Of a DNA stretch of 64,000 nucleotides, positions 7,771-17,333 are shown piece after piece; positions within the stretch are counted from its first letter, which is position 1, and each line of letters begins with the position of its first letter. The stretch is from Bacteriovoracaceae bacterium (GTDB taxonomy: Bacteria > Bdellovibrionota > Bacteriovoracia > Bacteriovoracales > Bacteriovoracaceae). The notes beneath the pieces were generated by a model. The model made no database searches. It was not told the origin of the DNA and was given only the letters and a program-made list of their open reading frames with translations. A program made the position numbers and the translations under genes. The stretch spans positions 1 to 64,000 of the forward strand of contig JAOARC010000036.1 in assembly GCA_025210745.1 (NCBI GenBank). The letters run 5' to 3'.

Positions 7771-8619
7771 TTAAATTTTTTCTATAGCTTTTTTTTGAGA
7801 ATGTAATTTCTCAGCACCTTTAAAACGTCTTTTTTCGTTAAGTACTACTTTTGCTCCAACCGTTTCATTATCATGCTCAAAAATCATTGTTAAATCTTCT
7901 TTTTGAATGAAATGATAAAACTCTTTTTTATACTTTGTTGTTACTACTGGTTCAATATCGTACCCCATAACCCAAGGTATCGGTATATGATGTTCCATGG
8001 GAACAAGATCGGCCATATAGATGTACTTATTATTATAAGGATGAATCATGTAGGGAGTATGTCCAAAGCTTGTTTTGTATTTTATTTCATCTTTGCCATC
8101 TTTAATAATAATTCCATTAAGATCTGTTAGAAGATTTAATTTATGTTTTTCTAGGAGAGGTAAAAATATTTTTGAATGAAAAGAGCCAGCGTCTTTGTCA
8201 CTAGGTTTTTTAGCGTACTCAAGGTGTTTTTTATGAAGATGAATAGTTGCATTTTTAAAAAGAGGATTTCCATCTTTATCCCCAAGCCCACCAACATGAT
8301 CAAAGTGAAGATGAGTTAGAATAATATCACTAATCTCATCAGGGTAAATATTATTTGCTTCTAAAATTGAAATAAGAGGCTTATTTGTATTTGAAATTTC
8401 AAAATTCTTGATAAATTTTTCATCATGATATTCACCAATACCAGTATCTACTAAGATTTTTTTATTTTCTGTTATAAAGAGAATGACTCTTAAACTCATA
8501 AGTATCCGATTCTTATCATCAGACTTTATCTTTTTTTCCCATAGAGGCTTTGGGATAATTCCAAACATAGCACCTCCGTCAAGTTTAAAGGTAGATGGGT
8601 GTAAGACAAGTGTATCCAT
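7771..8619 (-). CDS. Metallo-beta-lactamase-fold hydrolase (lactonase-like)
   Basis: 282 residues. The dinuclear-zinc motif HLHFDHVGG (His103, His105, Asp107, His108), an LVDTGIG strand-loop (57-63) and downstream metal ligands (SFGHTPYM, YMADLVP) place it in the MBL-fold family that includes N-acyl-homoserine lactonases and related esterases. The N-terminal DGGAMFGIIPKPLWEK sequence is shared with a widespread bacterial subgroup of this family. The substrate cannot be told from sequence. No signal peptide, so cytoplasmic. It is a single gene, divergent from sucC with a 184-bp shared upstream region. Confidence 0.8.
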   Translation of the reverse strand: MDTLVLHPSTFKLDGGAMFGIIPKPLWEKKIKSDDKNRILMSLRVILFITENKKILVDTGIGEYHDEKFIKNFEISNTNKPLISILEANNIYPDEISDIILTHLHFDHVGGLGDKDGNPLFKNATIHLHKKHLEYAKKPSDKDAGSFHSKIFLPLLEKHKLNLLTDLNGIIIKDGKDEIKYKTSFGHTPYMIHPYNNKYIYMADLVPMEHHIPIPWVMGYDIEPVVTTKYKKEFYHFIQKEDLTMIFEHDNETVGAKVVLNEKRRFKGAEKLHSQKKAIEKI

Positions 8620-8803
8620 AAGTATATTCCTTCAATGAGTTCAAAGCTAAATGTAAGAATAAATCGTGCTTACGTCAATGAAGCTATGCATCTTTATATT
8701 TAGAATAAGAAGGTGGCTTTTTGAGCAAATATGCCTATAATTATAAAAGTAATTTTTTTAACAAAAGTTAGTTTTAATATAAAAAATAGTTTAAGGAGAA
8801 ACT

Positions 8804-9973
8804 ATGAACGTTCACGAGTATCAGGCAAAAGACCTGATGAGGCAAGCAGGCATTAGTGTGCTTAATGGAGCAACAGCTACAACAGCAGATGAAGCTGTTG
8901 AAGTTGCAAAAAAACTTGGTGGAAGTGTTTGGGTTGTTAAGGCTCAGATTCATGCCGGAGGCCGTGGTAAAGGTGGTGGTGTAAAAGTTGCTAAATCTTT
9001 AGATGAAGTTAAGCAATATGCTTCAGACATCATCGGGATGCAGTTAATTACTCCTCAAACGGGAGCTGAAGGTAAAAAAGTAAACCTTGTTCTTATTGAA
9101 GAAGGTTGCGATATCGATCACGAATACTATGCAGGTATTGTTTTAGATAGAAATACTGGAAAAATCACAATGATGGCTTCAAGTGAAGGTGGAGTTGAGA
9201 TTGAAGAAGTTGCAAAAGCAACTCCAGAGAAAATCATTAAAGCATCTATTGATCCAAGTGTTGGTTTTTCAGCATATGTTGGTAGAAAGTTAGCTTTTGG
9301 AATTGGTCTTAAAGGTGATCAAATGAAAAAAGCGATTAAGTTCTTTAAAGGTCTTTATGATATGTATATTGAAAAAGACTGCTCTATTGCAGAGATCAAT
9401 CCATTAGTTACGACTAAGTCTGGAGATGTAATTGCACTAGATGCTAAGCTTAATTTTGATGATAACGCTCTTTTCAGACATCCAGAAATTGAGCAGTTAA
9501 GAGATATTACTGAAGAGTCTGAGCAAGAATTAGAAGCTGGAAAATACGGACTATCTTATATTTCATTAGATGGAAATATTGGATGCTTAGTAAATGGAGC
9601 TGGACTTGCCATGGGAACACTAGATATCTTAAAGATTTTTGGTGGAGAGCCAGCAAACTTTTTAGATGTTGGTGGGGGAGCTACAAAAGAAACTGTTCAA
9701 AAAGCTTTTTCTATTATTTTAGAAGATTCAAATGTAAGCGCTATTTTAGTTAATATTTTTGGTGGAATTATGAAGTGTGACATCATCGCAGAAGGTGTTG
9801 TTGCTGCTGCTAAAGAATTAGAACTAAAAGTTCCTCTTGTTGTAAGATTAGAGGGAACAAATGTTAATATCGGAAAGAAAATTTTATCTGAGTCTGGATT
9901 AGCAATTACTCCAGCTGATGATCTAGCAGATGCAGCTCAAAAAGCAGTTGCTGCTGCAAAAGGAGAGTTGTAA
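8804..9973 (+). CDS. sucC: Succinyl-CoA synthetase beta subunit (ADP/GDP-forming)
   Basis: 389 residues, the usual length. An ATP-grasp domain ([32 protein letters not shown] at about 46-61) is followed by the CoA-ligase domain ([23 protein letters not shown]). With SucD it makes ATP and succinate from succinyl-CoA in the TCA cycle. The ribosome site AAGGAGAA is strong. A TATAAT at 8736-8741 is a likely -10 element, although its -35 is weak. The stop overlaps the sucD start (TAATG). Confidence 0.97.
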   Translation: MNVHEYQAKDLMRQAGISVLNGATATTADEAVEVAKKLGGSVWVVKAQIHAGGRGKGGGVKVAKSLDEVKQYASDIIGMQLITPQTGAEGKKVNLVLIEEGCDIDHEYYAGIVLDRNTGKITMMASSEGGVEIEEVAKATPEKIIKASIDPSVGFSAYVGRKLAFGIGLKGDQMKKAIKFFKGLYDMYIEKDCSIAEINPLVTTKSGDVIALDAKLNFDDNALFRHPEIEQLRDITEESEQELEAGKYGLSYISLDGNIGCLVNGAGLAMGTLDILKIFGGEPANFLDVGGGATKETVQKAFSIILEDSNVSAILVNIFGGIMKCDIIAEGVVAAAKELELKVPLVVRLEGTNVNIGKKILSESGLAITPADDLADAAQKAVAAAKGEL

Positions 9974-10845
9974 TGGCAATTCTAGTAGGAAGAGATACAA
10001 AATTAATGACAGTTGGTGTGACTGGAAAGCAAGGTACTTTTCACACGCTTCAATGTCGTGACTATGGAACAAATGTTGTTGGTGGTGTTACTCCTGGTAA
10101 AGGTGGAATGAACCACGAAGGAATTCCAGTTTTTAATAGTGTTAAAGAATGTATTGAAGCAACTGGGGCAAATGCTGCGATGATTTTTGTTCCGCCGCCA
10201 TTTGCAGCTGATTCAATCTTAGAGTGTATCGATGCTGGTATGCCACTAATCATTGCAATTACGGAAGGAATTCCTATTAATGATATGGTAAAAGTAAAGA
10301 ATGCTCTTAAAGGTTCTAACTCAAGACTAATTGGTCCAAACTGTCCAGGTATCATTACTCCAGGTGAGTGTAAAATTGGGATTATGCCAGGTCATATTCA
10401 TATGCCAGGAAGAGTTGGAGTTATCTCAAGATCAGGTACTTTAACTTATGAAGCTGTTTTTCAATTAACTCAAAGAGAGATTGGTCAATCAACATGTGTT
10501 GGTATTGGTGGAGATCCAGTTAATGGAACAGACTTCATTAATTGTTTAGAGTTATTTGAAAATGATCCAGATACAGATGCAGTTATCATGATTGGTGAGA
10601 TCGGTGGATCTGCTGAGACAGATGCTGGTAAATGGATTCAAGAAAATATGTCAAAGCCAGTTGTATCATTTATTGCTGGAGCAGCAGCGCCTCCAGGTAA
10701 AAGAATGGGACACGCTGGAGCAATTATTTCTGGTGAAGATGATTCAGCAGATGCTAAGTTTAAAGCATTAGAAGCTTGTGGTGTTACAATTGCAAGATCT
10801 CCTGCTGAGCTTGGTGAAAAGGTTGCACAGGTTTTAAAGAAGTAA
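9973..10845 (+). CDS. sucD: Succinyl-CoA synthetase alpha subunit
   Basis: 290 residues. CoA-binding Rossmann domain ([25 protein letters not shown]) and ligase domain with the phosphohistidine motif [12 protein letters not shown] near residue 245. The intermediate phosphohistidine passes phosphate to the nucleotide bound by SucC. Translationally coupled to sucC by a one-base overlap and followed by a strong terminator, so sucCD form a two-gene operon. Confidence 0.97.
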   Translation: MAILVGRDTKLMTVGVTGKQGTFHTLQCRDYGTNVVGGVTPGKGGMNHEGIPVFNSVKECIEATGANAAMIFVPPPFAADSILECIDAGMPLIIAITEGIPINDMVKVKNALKGSNSRLIGPNCPGIITPGECKIGIMPGHIHMPGRVGVISRSGTLTYEAVFQLTQREIGQSTCVGIGGDPVNGTDFINCLELFENDPDTDAVIMIGEIGGSAETDAGKWIQENMSKPVVSFIAGAAAPPGKRMGHAGAIISGEDDSADAKFKALEACGVTIARSPAELGEKVAQVLKK

Positions 10846-10869
10846 AAAATATCTTTTAGATACTAAGCA

Positions 10870-10907
10870 AAAAGCCCTACTTATTAAAAGTAGGGCTTTT
10901 TTTATAT
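10870..10907 (+). terminator. Rho-independent terminator of sucCD
   Basis: Arms AAAAGCCCTACTT and AAGTAGGGCTTTT around an ATTA-type loop, followed by a T run. It lies 25 bp after the sucD stop. Confidence 0.9.
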
Positions 10908-10931
10908 TAATGATAACGATTAGATTTATCT

Positions 10932-10960
10932 AAAAAAGATTAGCCCCATATTAGAGGGGC
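10932..10960 (-). terminator. Weak terminator of the sterol-desaturase-family gene
   Basis: On the minus strand, GCCCC-N8-GGGGC (10960-10943) is followed after five bases by six T. The stem is short, so efficiency is uncertain. Confidence 0.45.
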
Positions 10961-10976
10961 AGATCTATAGGTTTTA

Positions 10977-12218
10977 TTATGCTATAGCTTTATTATTCTT
11001 TTTCAGAAAGTTTAATCCATATAAACTAATAAGATTAATAATAAGAATAATGCAGATATAGGTCGCTACTCTAGGTGTAATTACATTTTGAAATTCTCCA
11101 ATCTTTAAAAAACAAAGACACATACAGATTGTACTTAAAGTAACATGTGTAAAATATTTCTTTGTATTATCCAGTAGATATTTCCAAGATTCTAAAGCAT
11201 ATAGTAATACAAAAGAAAATACGACTTTATAAAAACTTGGTATATTAAATTTGGCACTAATTGTTGCATACATAAGAACAAGACAAATTGCGACTTGAAT
11301 AATGATATAAAACTTTGAGTTCTTGTGAGCAGTTGTTATAAATGCTCTTGGAGTTCCATACTCAATGGGTTTTACTTTACTTCTGTATGAGACATCATCT
11401 GGTCTCCATCCTAGAGGCATAAACCATAGTCTTATTTTGTTCCACCAAGATTTTGTTTCTATAAAATCTTTTGCAAGCATTGCCCAAAAATGAAAATTAA
11501 TTGTTATCATTGAATTGGACATAGGGTGTCTTAGGATTCCATATCTTACAGGATCTTCATCTAGTTCTTCTTGAAAAGTTCCAAACATTCTGTCCCAAAT
11601 AATAAAAACTTCAGCATAGTTTTTATCAAGATATCTTGCATTTGTTCCGTGGTGAACTCTATGGTGAGAAGGAGTGTTAAATATGTATTCAATAAATGGC
11701 CCAAGCTTTGGTATTAATCTTGTATGATGAGTGAATCCTATCATTAGGTGAATCCCCGTCATCATGTATATATCCATTGGCTCAAATCCAATAAAGCATA
11801 ATGGCCAAAAGAAAGTAAAGCTAAACAATCTTTGAGTTATAGAAGCCCTTGCTCCAACAGTATAGTTAAACTCTTCTGAACTATGGTGCGGGGAGTGAGC
11901 TGCCCATAAAAAATTTATCTCGTGGTTAAAGCGATGATACCAGTAAAATAAAAAATCAATGAATAGCAAAAGTATAAAGTAGTATAAAAAACCTTTTTCC
12001 CATGTGACAGTATTAAAGTTATCGTAGAGATATCCGTAAGAAACTAGAACAAGAAAAAGAATTAGCATGTTAACACATTGATTAAACATACCAGTTCCTA
12101 AATTAATAACAGAGTCTGCAAAAGTTATGACTCTTTTTTTAAATACTATTGCCATGATGACTTCAATCACAACAAGCCCTATTGCAATAGGAGCTAGGAA
12201 ACTATAAATGTGATCCAT
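10977..12218 (-). CDS. Sterol desaturase / fatty acid hydroxylase family membrane enzyme
   Basis: 413 residues with several membrane segments (about 1-30, 45-95, 145-165 and three near the C-terminus). The di-iron histidine boxes of the FA_hydroxylase family are clear: HRFNH, HSPHHSSEEFN and, further on, HTR...PSHHRVHHG. Members hydroxylate or desaturate sterols, carotenoids, alkylglycerols or fatty acids in the inner membrane; the substrate here is unknown. The extra C-terminal hydrophobic region (about 300-413) is longer than in the minimal family and may be a regulatory or packing unit. It diverges from the Crp-like regulator gene with about 100 bp between, so that regulator could control it (inference). 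Confidence 0.82.
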   Translation of the reverse strand: MDHIYSFLAPIAIGLVVIEVIMAIVFKKRVITFADSVINLGTGMFNQCVNMLILFLVLVSYGYLYDNFNTVTWEKGFLYYFILLLFIDFLFYWYHRFNHEINFLWAAHSPHHSSEEFNYTVGARASITQRLFSFTFFWPLCFIGFEPMDIYMMTGIHLMIGFTHHTRLIPKLGPFIEYIFNTPSHHRVHHGTNARYLDKNYAEVFIIWDRMFGTFQEELDEDPVRYGILRHPMSNSMITINFHFWAMLAKDFIETKSWWNKIRLWFMPLGWRPDDVSYRSKVKPIEYGTPRAFITTAHKNSKFYIIIQVAICLVLMYATISAKFNIPSFYKVVFSFVLLYALESWKYLLDNTKKYFTHVTLSTICMCLCFLKIGEFQNVITPRVATYICIILIINLISLYGLNFLKKNNKAIA

Positions 12219-12322
12219 TTTTTTACCGCCTTTTTCTTAATATTTTAATTATTAAGGTTATTTTAAGCTCAACCTGTTATATGATCCTTGATATAGTTTG
12301 TTATTTTACTTTGTGGTGCGTT

Positions 12323-12892
12323 ATGTTTGATATTTTAAATTTATCTGAGCTTATCTTTTCTAGTGATCTTATTAGTCAGCAAGAGTTAGAAAAGTTTAAA
12401 AGCTTTTTGGTAAGAAGAGTTTATAAAAAAGGTGATTATTTAGTTAAACCGGGACAGGATGAGTATAAGTTCTTTATTGTTAAAGAAGGTGTTCTTAGAA
12501 ATTTTATTATTGGTAAGGATGGTAAGGAGCATACTAAAAACTTTCATTCAAATGGAGGGATTTTAGGCCCTTATATGGAGTATTTGGGAAAAACAAAAAC
12601 TATTTATTATATAGAGGCTGTCACTAATACAACTGTTGATATGTTTTGCATGTCTGATATTTTACAAAATATAGATGATTCTCCTGGGTGGACTAAGGTT
12701 TTGAGGAAAATGGCAGAAATTAGCTTTTTAGATAAGGAGCACCGAGAGGTTTGCTTGCTAACAATGGATGTAAAGTCTCGTTATGAGCAATTTTGTAAAA
12801 GGTTTGCTCCTTTTTATGACCAAATACCTAAATATATGATTGCTTCATATATTGGGTCTACTCCCGAAGGCCTTTCTAGATCTTTAAAATAA
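12323..12892 (+). CDS. Crp/Fnr-family transcription regulator
   Basis: I chose the second ATG (12323), because the 14 residues before it are a hydrophobic stretch unlike a Crp start. The protein of 189 residues has a cyclic-nucleotide-binding-like beta barrel (YKKGDYLVKPGQDEYKFFIVKEGVL, about 31-55) and a C-terminal winged-helix segment (IPKYMIASYIGSTPEGLSRSLK), whose recognition helix resembles the TPExLSR type. The residues that bind cAMP are not conserved, so it may sense something else or work ligand-free, as in the Bacteroidetes-type Crp-like proteins. Target genes are unknown; a 12-bp palindrome lies just downstream, before ndk. Confidence 0.78.
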   Translation: MFDILNLSELIFSSDLISQQELEKFKSFLVRRVYKKGDYLVKPGQDEYKFFIVKEGVLRNFIIGKDGKEHTKNFHSNGGILGPYMEYLGKTKTIYYIEAVTNTTVDMFCMSDILQNIDDSPGWTKVLRKMAEISFLDKEHREVCLLTMDVKSRYEQFCKRFAPFYDQIPKYMIASYIGSTPEGLSRSLK

Positions 12893-12912
12893 GATTAAAG
12901 TAATTAAAAGTG

Positions 12913-12941
12913 TTGAATATTCAATAATTTAGCGGTAAATT
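12913..12941 (+). promoter_or_regulatory. ndk promoter with overlapping palindrome
   Basis: -35 TTGAAT (12913-12918), 17-bp spacer, -10 TAAATT (12936-12941). The -35 is the left half of the perfect palindrome TTGAATATTCAA (12913-12924), a possible repressor or activator site. Confidence 0.45.
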
Positions 12942-12979
12942 TGCCCCATTAATTTAATTAGTTTTAAGGAGATTCTATC

Positions 12980-13408
12980 ATGGCAATAGAAAAAACATTT
13001 TCAATTATTAAACCAAACTCAACTTTAGATAATAATATTGGAAATATTAAATCAATTTTTGAAAAAAATGATTTAAGAATAGCAGCAGCTAAATTTACAA
13101 AGTTATCTAGAGAAAAAGCAGAAGGTTTCTATATCGAGCATAAAGAAAGACCATTTTTTGGTGAACTTGTTGATTTTATGACTTCTGGTCCAGTAATGCT
13201 TATGTGTTTAGAGGGTGAAAATGCTGTTATGAAAAATAGAGAAATCATGGGAGCAACAAACCCAGCAGAAGCGGCTGAGGGAACTATTAGAAAATTATAT
13301 GCTAAGTCAATTGGAGAAAATGCTGTTCATGGGTCAGATTCGGAAGCTTCGGCTCAAAGAGAGCTTGCATACTTTTTTGAAAAAAATGAGTTAGTTGATA
13401 GATTTTAA
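12980..13408 (+). CDS. ndk: Nucleoside diphosphate kinase
   Basis: 142 residues, normal length. Moves the gamma phosphate from ATP to nucleoside diphosphates through a phosphohistidine. The start TFSIIKPNS and the active-site segment [20 protein letters not shown] (catalytic His about 117) are typical. AAGGAG precedes the ATG at a good distance. It is a single gene, ended by the terminator at 13436. Confidence 0.96.
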   Translation: MAIEKTFSIIKPNSTLDNNIGNIKSIFEKNDLRIAAAKFTKLSREKAEGFYIEHKERPFFGELVDFMTSGPVMLMCLEGENAVMKNREIMGATNPAEAAEGTIRKLYAKSIGENAVHGSDSEASAQRELAYFFEKNELVDRF

Positions 13409-13435
13409 TTTCAGCAATTTCATATACTTATGTTT

Positions 13436-13463
13436 AGGGAGAGCTTCAGCTCTCCCTTTTTTT
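13436..13463 (+). terminator. Rho-independent terminator of ndk
   Basis: Arms AGGGAGAGC and GCTCTCCCT, TTCA loop, then six or more T. Confidence 0.92.
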
Positions 13464-13486
13464 GTCTGTAAAGTTTACACTTTGCA

Positions 13487-13515
13487 TTGAGTTATTTTTC
13501 CATACGCGTTATAAA
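13487..13515 (+). promoter_or_regulatory. Sigma-70-type promoter of the carD-like gene
   Basis: -35 TTGAGT (13487-13492), 17-bp spacer, -10 TATAAA (13510-13515), about 31 bp before the ATG. Confidence 0.55.
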
Positions 13516-13546
13516 AATAGAAATAATAATTTACTAAGGTTTTATT

Positions 13547-14020
13547 ATGTTTGAAATTGGAAATTATGTTGTTTGTCCGGGGCATGGTGTTGGTCAAATT
13601 ACGAGTATTGATGCACAGGAAGTTGCTGGGACTAACTTAACAATGTACGTGGTAAAAATTATCTCTAATGGAATGACGGTAATGGTTCCTAGTACTAAAA
13701 AAGATGGTATTAGAAATTTAGTTACACAAACAGAGATTGACGATGTTTACGAGCTTCTAAGTAATCACGATGTTAAGGTAGATAACTCAACGTGGAATAG
13801 AAGGCATAGAGATTATCTTGCTAAAGTTAAGACTGGTTCATTAGTTGAGATTGCAGATGTTTTAAGATCTCTTTTCTTACTTAAAACAAGTAAAAAGCTA
13901 TCATTTGGAGAAAAGAAAATGATGGAACAGTGTAAAGAGTTAATCATAAAGGAAATTGCGATTTCTACAGGTGGTGTAGAAAGTGATATTGATGGAAAAA
14001 TAGAATCATATTTTAATTAA
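13547..14020 (+). CDS. CarD/CdnL-family transcription factor
   Basis: 157 residues. The N-terminal RNA-polymerase-interacting domain (FEIGNYVVCPGHGVGQITSI, Tudor-like) and the C-terminal helical DNA-binding domain (WNRRHRDYLAKVKTGSLVEIADVLRSL; LSFGEKKMM) match CarD/CdnL. These bind the polymerase beta subunit and stabilise open promoter complexes, especially at rRNA promoters. Length equals the family norm (155-165). It has its own promoter and terminator, so it is monocistronic. Confidence 0.92.
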   Translation: MFEIGNYVVCPGHGVGQITSIDAQEVAGTNLTMYVVKIISNGMTVMVPSTKKDGIRNLVTQTEIDDVYELLSNHDVKVDNSTWNRRHRDYLAKVKTGSLVEIADVLRSLFLLKTSKKLSFGEKKMMEQCKELIIKEIAISTGGVESDIDGKIESYFN

Positions 14021-14044
14021 TACTCAGCAAATATTAAAAACTTT

Positions 14045-14072
14045 AAAGCCGCTAATATAGCGGCTTTTTTTT
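14045..14072 (+). terminator. Rho-independent terminator of the carD-like gene
   Basis: Arms AAAGCCGCTA and TAGCGGCTTT, ATA loop, then a T run. Confidence 0.92.
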
Positions 14073-14129
14073 GTTCAAAAATGACCCTATATTAGGTAAG
14101 TTATAGGAGATAAATTTTAAGGAGAATTC

Positions 14130-15572
14130 ATGTCAGTTAGGGTTAGATTTGCACCTTCGCCAACGGGGTACTTACATATTGGTGGAGCAAGAACAGCACT
14201 TTATAACTATTTATTAGCAAAGTCGAAAGGTGGAAAATATATTCTTCGAGTTGAAGATACAGATGAAGATAGATCTGAAAAAAAGTATGAGGATCTACAA
14301 ATCGAAGATCTTAAATGGGCAGGAGTCATGCACGATGAAGGAGCACAAGCCTCTGGAGATCTTGGCCCTTATCATCAGTCCCAAAGATTAAATATTTATA
14401 TGGAGCATGCTTTAAAATTAATTGAAGAAGGTAAGGCTTTTTACGATTTTTGTACAGATGAAGAGTTAGAGAAAATGAAAGAGGAAAATATTAAAAATGG
14501 AACCTCTGCATATACAGGAAAATGGAGAAATGAAGAATTTTTTAGTGAAGCAAAACAAAAAGTTGCTAATGGTGAAAAAGCTTCAATTAGATTTAAAGTT
14601 GATGAGTCTAAGGCTTACAGTTTTAAAGATCTTGTTAGATCGGATGTAAAGTTTCCAGCTGGTATGGTTGGAGATTTTGTTATTATGAGATCAAGTGGAA
14701 TCCCTACTTATAATTTTTGTAATGTTATTGATGATCATCTTCATCAAATTTCTCACGTTCTTCGTGGAGAAGAGCATTTAAATAATACAGTAAGGCAGCT
14801 TATGATTTATGAAGCTTTTTCATGGCAGCCTCCAAAGTTTGCCCATCTTTCTATTATGATTGGTTCTGATAGACAAAAGCTTTCAAAAAGACATGGAGCA
14901 ACTTCTGTACATCTATATAAAGAAGAAGGATACTTGCCTCAAGCTTTGATGAACTATTTATGTCTTCTAGGGTGGTCTCATCCTGAAGAAAAAAGTATCT
15001 TTACCATTAAAGAAATTGAAAACATTTTTGATGAGACAAGATTTAATAAATCTCCAGCTATGTATGATATTGAAAAACTAAAGTGGACAAATGCTCAGCA
15101 TCTTAAGTTGTTATCAGAAGACGAATTACTAGCTCATGCTAGAGATATACTATCAGCAGATGGACTATTTATGTCTCATGATGAAGCTTGGCAAAGAACT
15201 TGTTTAAATCTATTGGTTGAAAAGATTCAACTCATAAGTGAAATTGATCCAATGCTTGAAGATTTAATGGTAAAAACTATTTATGAAGATAGTGATGAAA
15301 CTTTAGAGATTAAAGGTTGGGAGACAACACCACAAATAGCAAGTTATATAAAAGAGAGCTTAGAAAGCGTAAGTGAGGAATACATAAGTAGTGAAACTTT
15401 TAGTTCTTGGATGAATCATTGTAAAAAAGAGCTTGGTATTAAAGGCAAACCTTTATTTATGGGTTTTAGATATACATTAACAGGTAAAAATCATGGGCCA
15501 GATTTAAAAATTTTAATCCCACTTATTCCTGTTAAAATCTTAAAAGAAAGATTAAAAAACGTATTAGGATAA
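14130..15572 (+). CDS. gltX: Glutamyl-tRNA synthetase
   Basis: 480 residues. Class I synthetase: RFAPSPTGYLHIGGARTAL with the HIGH-type motif at 16-19, and the KLSKRHG motif about residue 251. It charges tRNA-Glu; the product also feeds the haem pathway through HemA (48391-49320). The AAGGAG ribosome site before the ATG is strong and has 9-nt complementarity to the predicted small RNA. The glnS start follows after 3 bp, so the two synthetases are co-transcribed. Confidence 0.96.
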   Translation: MSVRVRFAPSPTGYLHIGGARTALYNYLLAKSKGGKYILRVEDTDEDRSEKKYEDLQIEDLKWAGVMHDEGAQASGDLGPYHQSQRLNIYMEHALKLIEEGKAFYDFCTDEELEKMKEENIKNGTSAYTGKWRNEEFFSEAKQKVANGEKASIRFKVDESKAYSFKDLVRSDVKFPAGMVGDFVIMRSSGIPTYNFCNVIDDHLHQISHVLRGEEHLNNTVRQLMIYEAFSWQPPKFAHLSIMIGSDRQKLSKRHGATSVHLYKEEGYLPQALMNYLCLLGWSHPEEKSIFTIKEIENIFDETRFNKSPAMYDIEKLKWTNAQHLKLLSEDELLAHARDILSADGLFMSHDEAWQRTCLNLLVEKIQLISEIDPMLEDLMVKTIYEDSDETLEIKGWETTPQIASYIKESLESVSEEYISSETFSSWMNHCKKELGIKGKPLFMGFRYTLTGKNHGPDLKILIPLIPVKILKERLKNVLG

Positions 15573-15575
15573 AAA

Positions 15576-17270
15576 ATGGAAAATAGAACTCCAACTAATA
15601 AAAAAGAAGTACGTAATTTTATTGAAAATATAATTGCTAAAGATCTAGATGAAAATACTCATGATGGATATGTTGTAACAAGATTTCCTCCAGAGCCAAA
15701 TGGATATCTTCATATAGGACATGCTAAATCAATTTGTTTAAATTTTGGATTAGCTTTAGATAATGCTCCTAAAAGTAGATGTCATTTACGTTTTGATGAT
15801 ACTAACCCTGAAAAAGAAAGCACCGAATATGTGGAATCTATTAAAAAGGATATTGAGTGGCTAGGGTATAATTGGGAAAAAAATCTTTTTTTCTCATCAG
15901 ACTATTTTGAAAAATTATATGGATTTGCTATTGAGCTTATTGAAAAAGGTCTTGCCTTTGTTGATGATCAGGATGGGGATACAATTGCAGCTCAAAGAGG
16001 ATCATTTGAAAAACCAGGGATTGAGTCTCCCTTTAGAAATAGATCGATAGAAGAAAACCTTGATTTATTTAAAAGAATGAGGGCTGGAGAGTTTGAAGAT
16101 GGCTCAAAAGTTCTTCGAGCAAAAATAGATATGGCACATGGCCATATGTGTATGCGAGATCCTGTTTTATATAGAATTAGAAGAGTTCATCACCATAGAA
16201 CGGCAGATGATTGGTGTATATATCCTATGTATGATTTTACCCATGGAATAAGTGATGCTCTTGAAAATATAACTCATTCCATTTGTACTTTAGAGTTTCA
16301 AGATAATAGAGCTTTATATGATTGGTGTGTAGAAAATGTTTCGGTTCCAAGCAGGCCACATCAGTATGAAATGGCAAGATTAAACCTTGATTATACAGTA
16401 ATGAGCAAAAGAAAGCTTCTGCAACTTGTAGAAGAAAAGCATGTAGAAGGATGGGACGATCCAAGAATGCCAACCATTAGTGGTGTAAGAAGAAGAGGTT
16501 ATCCTGCTGCTGGAATCAGAAAGTTTATGGATCAAATTGGTGTTGGAAAGCAAAATAATGTTATTGAATTATCTATATTAGAAGAGTGTGTGAGATCCCA
16601 GCTTAACTCAACAACAAAAAGATGTCTTGGAGTTTTAGATCCAATTAAAGTCACTATCACAAACTGGGATAGAGAGAATCACATTATTGATGCTCCTTTT
16701 CATCCACAAGACGAATCTTTTGGTTCAAGAAGTATTACTTTTTCTAAAGAACTTTATATTGATGCATCAGATTTTTTAGAAGATCCTCCAAGCCCAAAAA
16801 AATGGTTTAGGCTAGGTCCAGGAAGATCGGTAAGGCTTAGATATGGATATGTGATTACCTGTGATGAATTTGTAAAAGATGAAAATGGTAAGGTGATAGA
16901 ATTAAAGTGTACTTATCATGAAGACTCTTTTGGTGGAGTTCAGCCAGCAGCTCTTGAAAAGAAAGTAAAAGGAATTATCCATTGGGTAAATGCTAAGGAT
17001 GCTTTAGATGTTGAGGTTAGACTTTATGATAGACTCTTTACTCATGAAGCCCCTGGATCCGTTGATGATTTTTTAAGTACTATTAATAAGAATTCTCTTA
17101 AGATTATTACAGCTAAAGTAGAGCCATTTTTAGCTAAAGCAAAAGCAGGGGAGCAGTTTCAGTTTGAAAGAATGGGTTATTTTACAGCTGATTCTAAGTA
17201 CTCTAAAGATGGAGCTCCTGTATTTAATAGAACGGTTACTCTTAGAGATAATTACGCTAAGAAAAAATAG
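15576..17270 (+). CDS. glnS: Glutaminyl-tRNA synthetase
   Basis: 564 residues, the usual length. RFPPEPNGYLHIGHAKS carries the HIGH motif (46-49), and VMSKRK (about 277-281) is the second ATP motif; the C-terminal anticodon-binding beta barrels are present. It forms glutaminyl-tRNA directly. Having both gltX and glnS suggests the GatCAB detour is not needed for Gln, though gltX/glnS alone does not prove this. Confidence 0.96.
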   Translation: MENRTPTNKKEVRNFIENIIAKDLDENTHDGYVVTRFPPEPNGYLHIGHAKSICLNFGLALDNAPKSRCHLRFDDTNPEKESTEYVESIKKDIEWLGYNWEKNLFFSSDYFEKLYGFAIELIEKGLAFVDDQDGDTIAAQRGSFEKPGIESPFRNRSIEENLDLFKRMRAGEFEDGSKVLRAKIDMAHGHMCMRDPVLYRIRRVHHHRTADDWCIYPMYDFTHGISDALENITHSICTLEFQDNRALYDWCVENVSVPSRPHQYEMARLNLDYTVMSKRKLLQLVEEKHVEGWDDPRMPTISGVRRRGYPAAGIRKFMDQIGVGKQNNVIELSILEECVRSQLNSTTKRCLGVLDPIKVTITNWDRENHIIDAPFHPQDESFGSRSITFSKELYIDASDFLEDPPSPKKWFRLGPGRSVRLRYGYVITCDEFVKDENGKVIELKCTYHEDSFGGVQPAALEKKVKGIIHWVNAKDALDVEVRLYDRLFTHEAPGSVDDFLSTINKNSLKIITAKVEPFLAKAKAGEQFQFERMGYFTADSKYSKDGAPVFNRTVTLRDNYAKKK

Positions 17271-17285
17271 TTTTCTATAAAAAAT

Positions 17286-17329
17286 ATTTGTAGCAAATCT
17301 TCTTGTTATGAAGGGATTTGCTGCAAACG
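17286..17329. repeat. Imperfect inverted repeat between convergent genes
   Basis: ATTTGTAGCAAATC and GGATTTGCTGCAAA pair with two mismatches, and inner TTC/GAA extends the stem around a 7-nt loop. No T run follows on either strand. It may protect or separate the 3' ends of glnS and the convergent protease gene. Confidence 0.5.
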
Positions 17330-17333
17330 TGAC

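Noticed and set aside
10062-10355. Minus-strand frame inside sucD
   Set aside because: Shadow of sucD; composition is explained by the codon pattern of the real gene.
17286-17329. Rho-independent terminator after glnS
   Set aside because: The stem is long, but neither strand has a T run; listed only as an inverted repeat.
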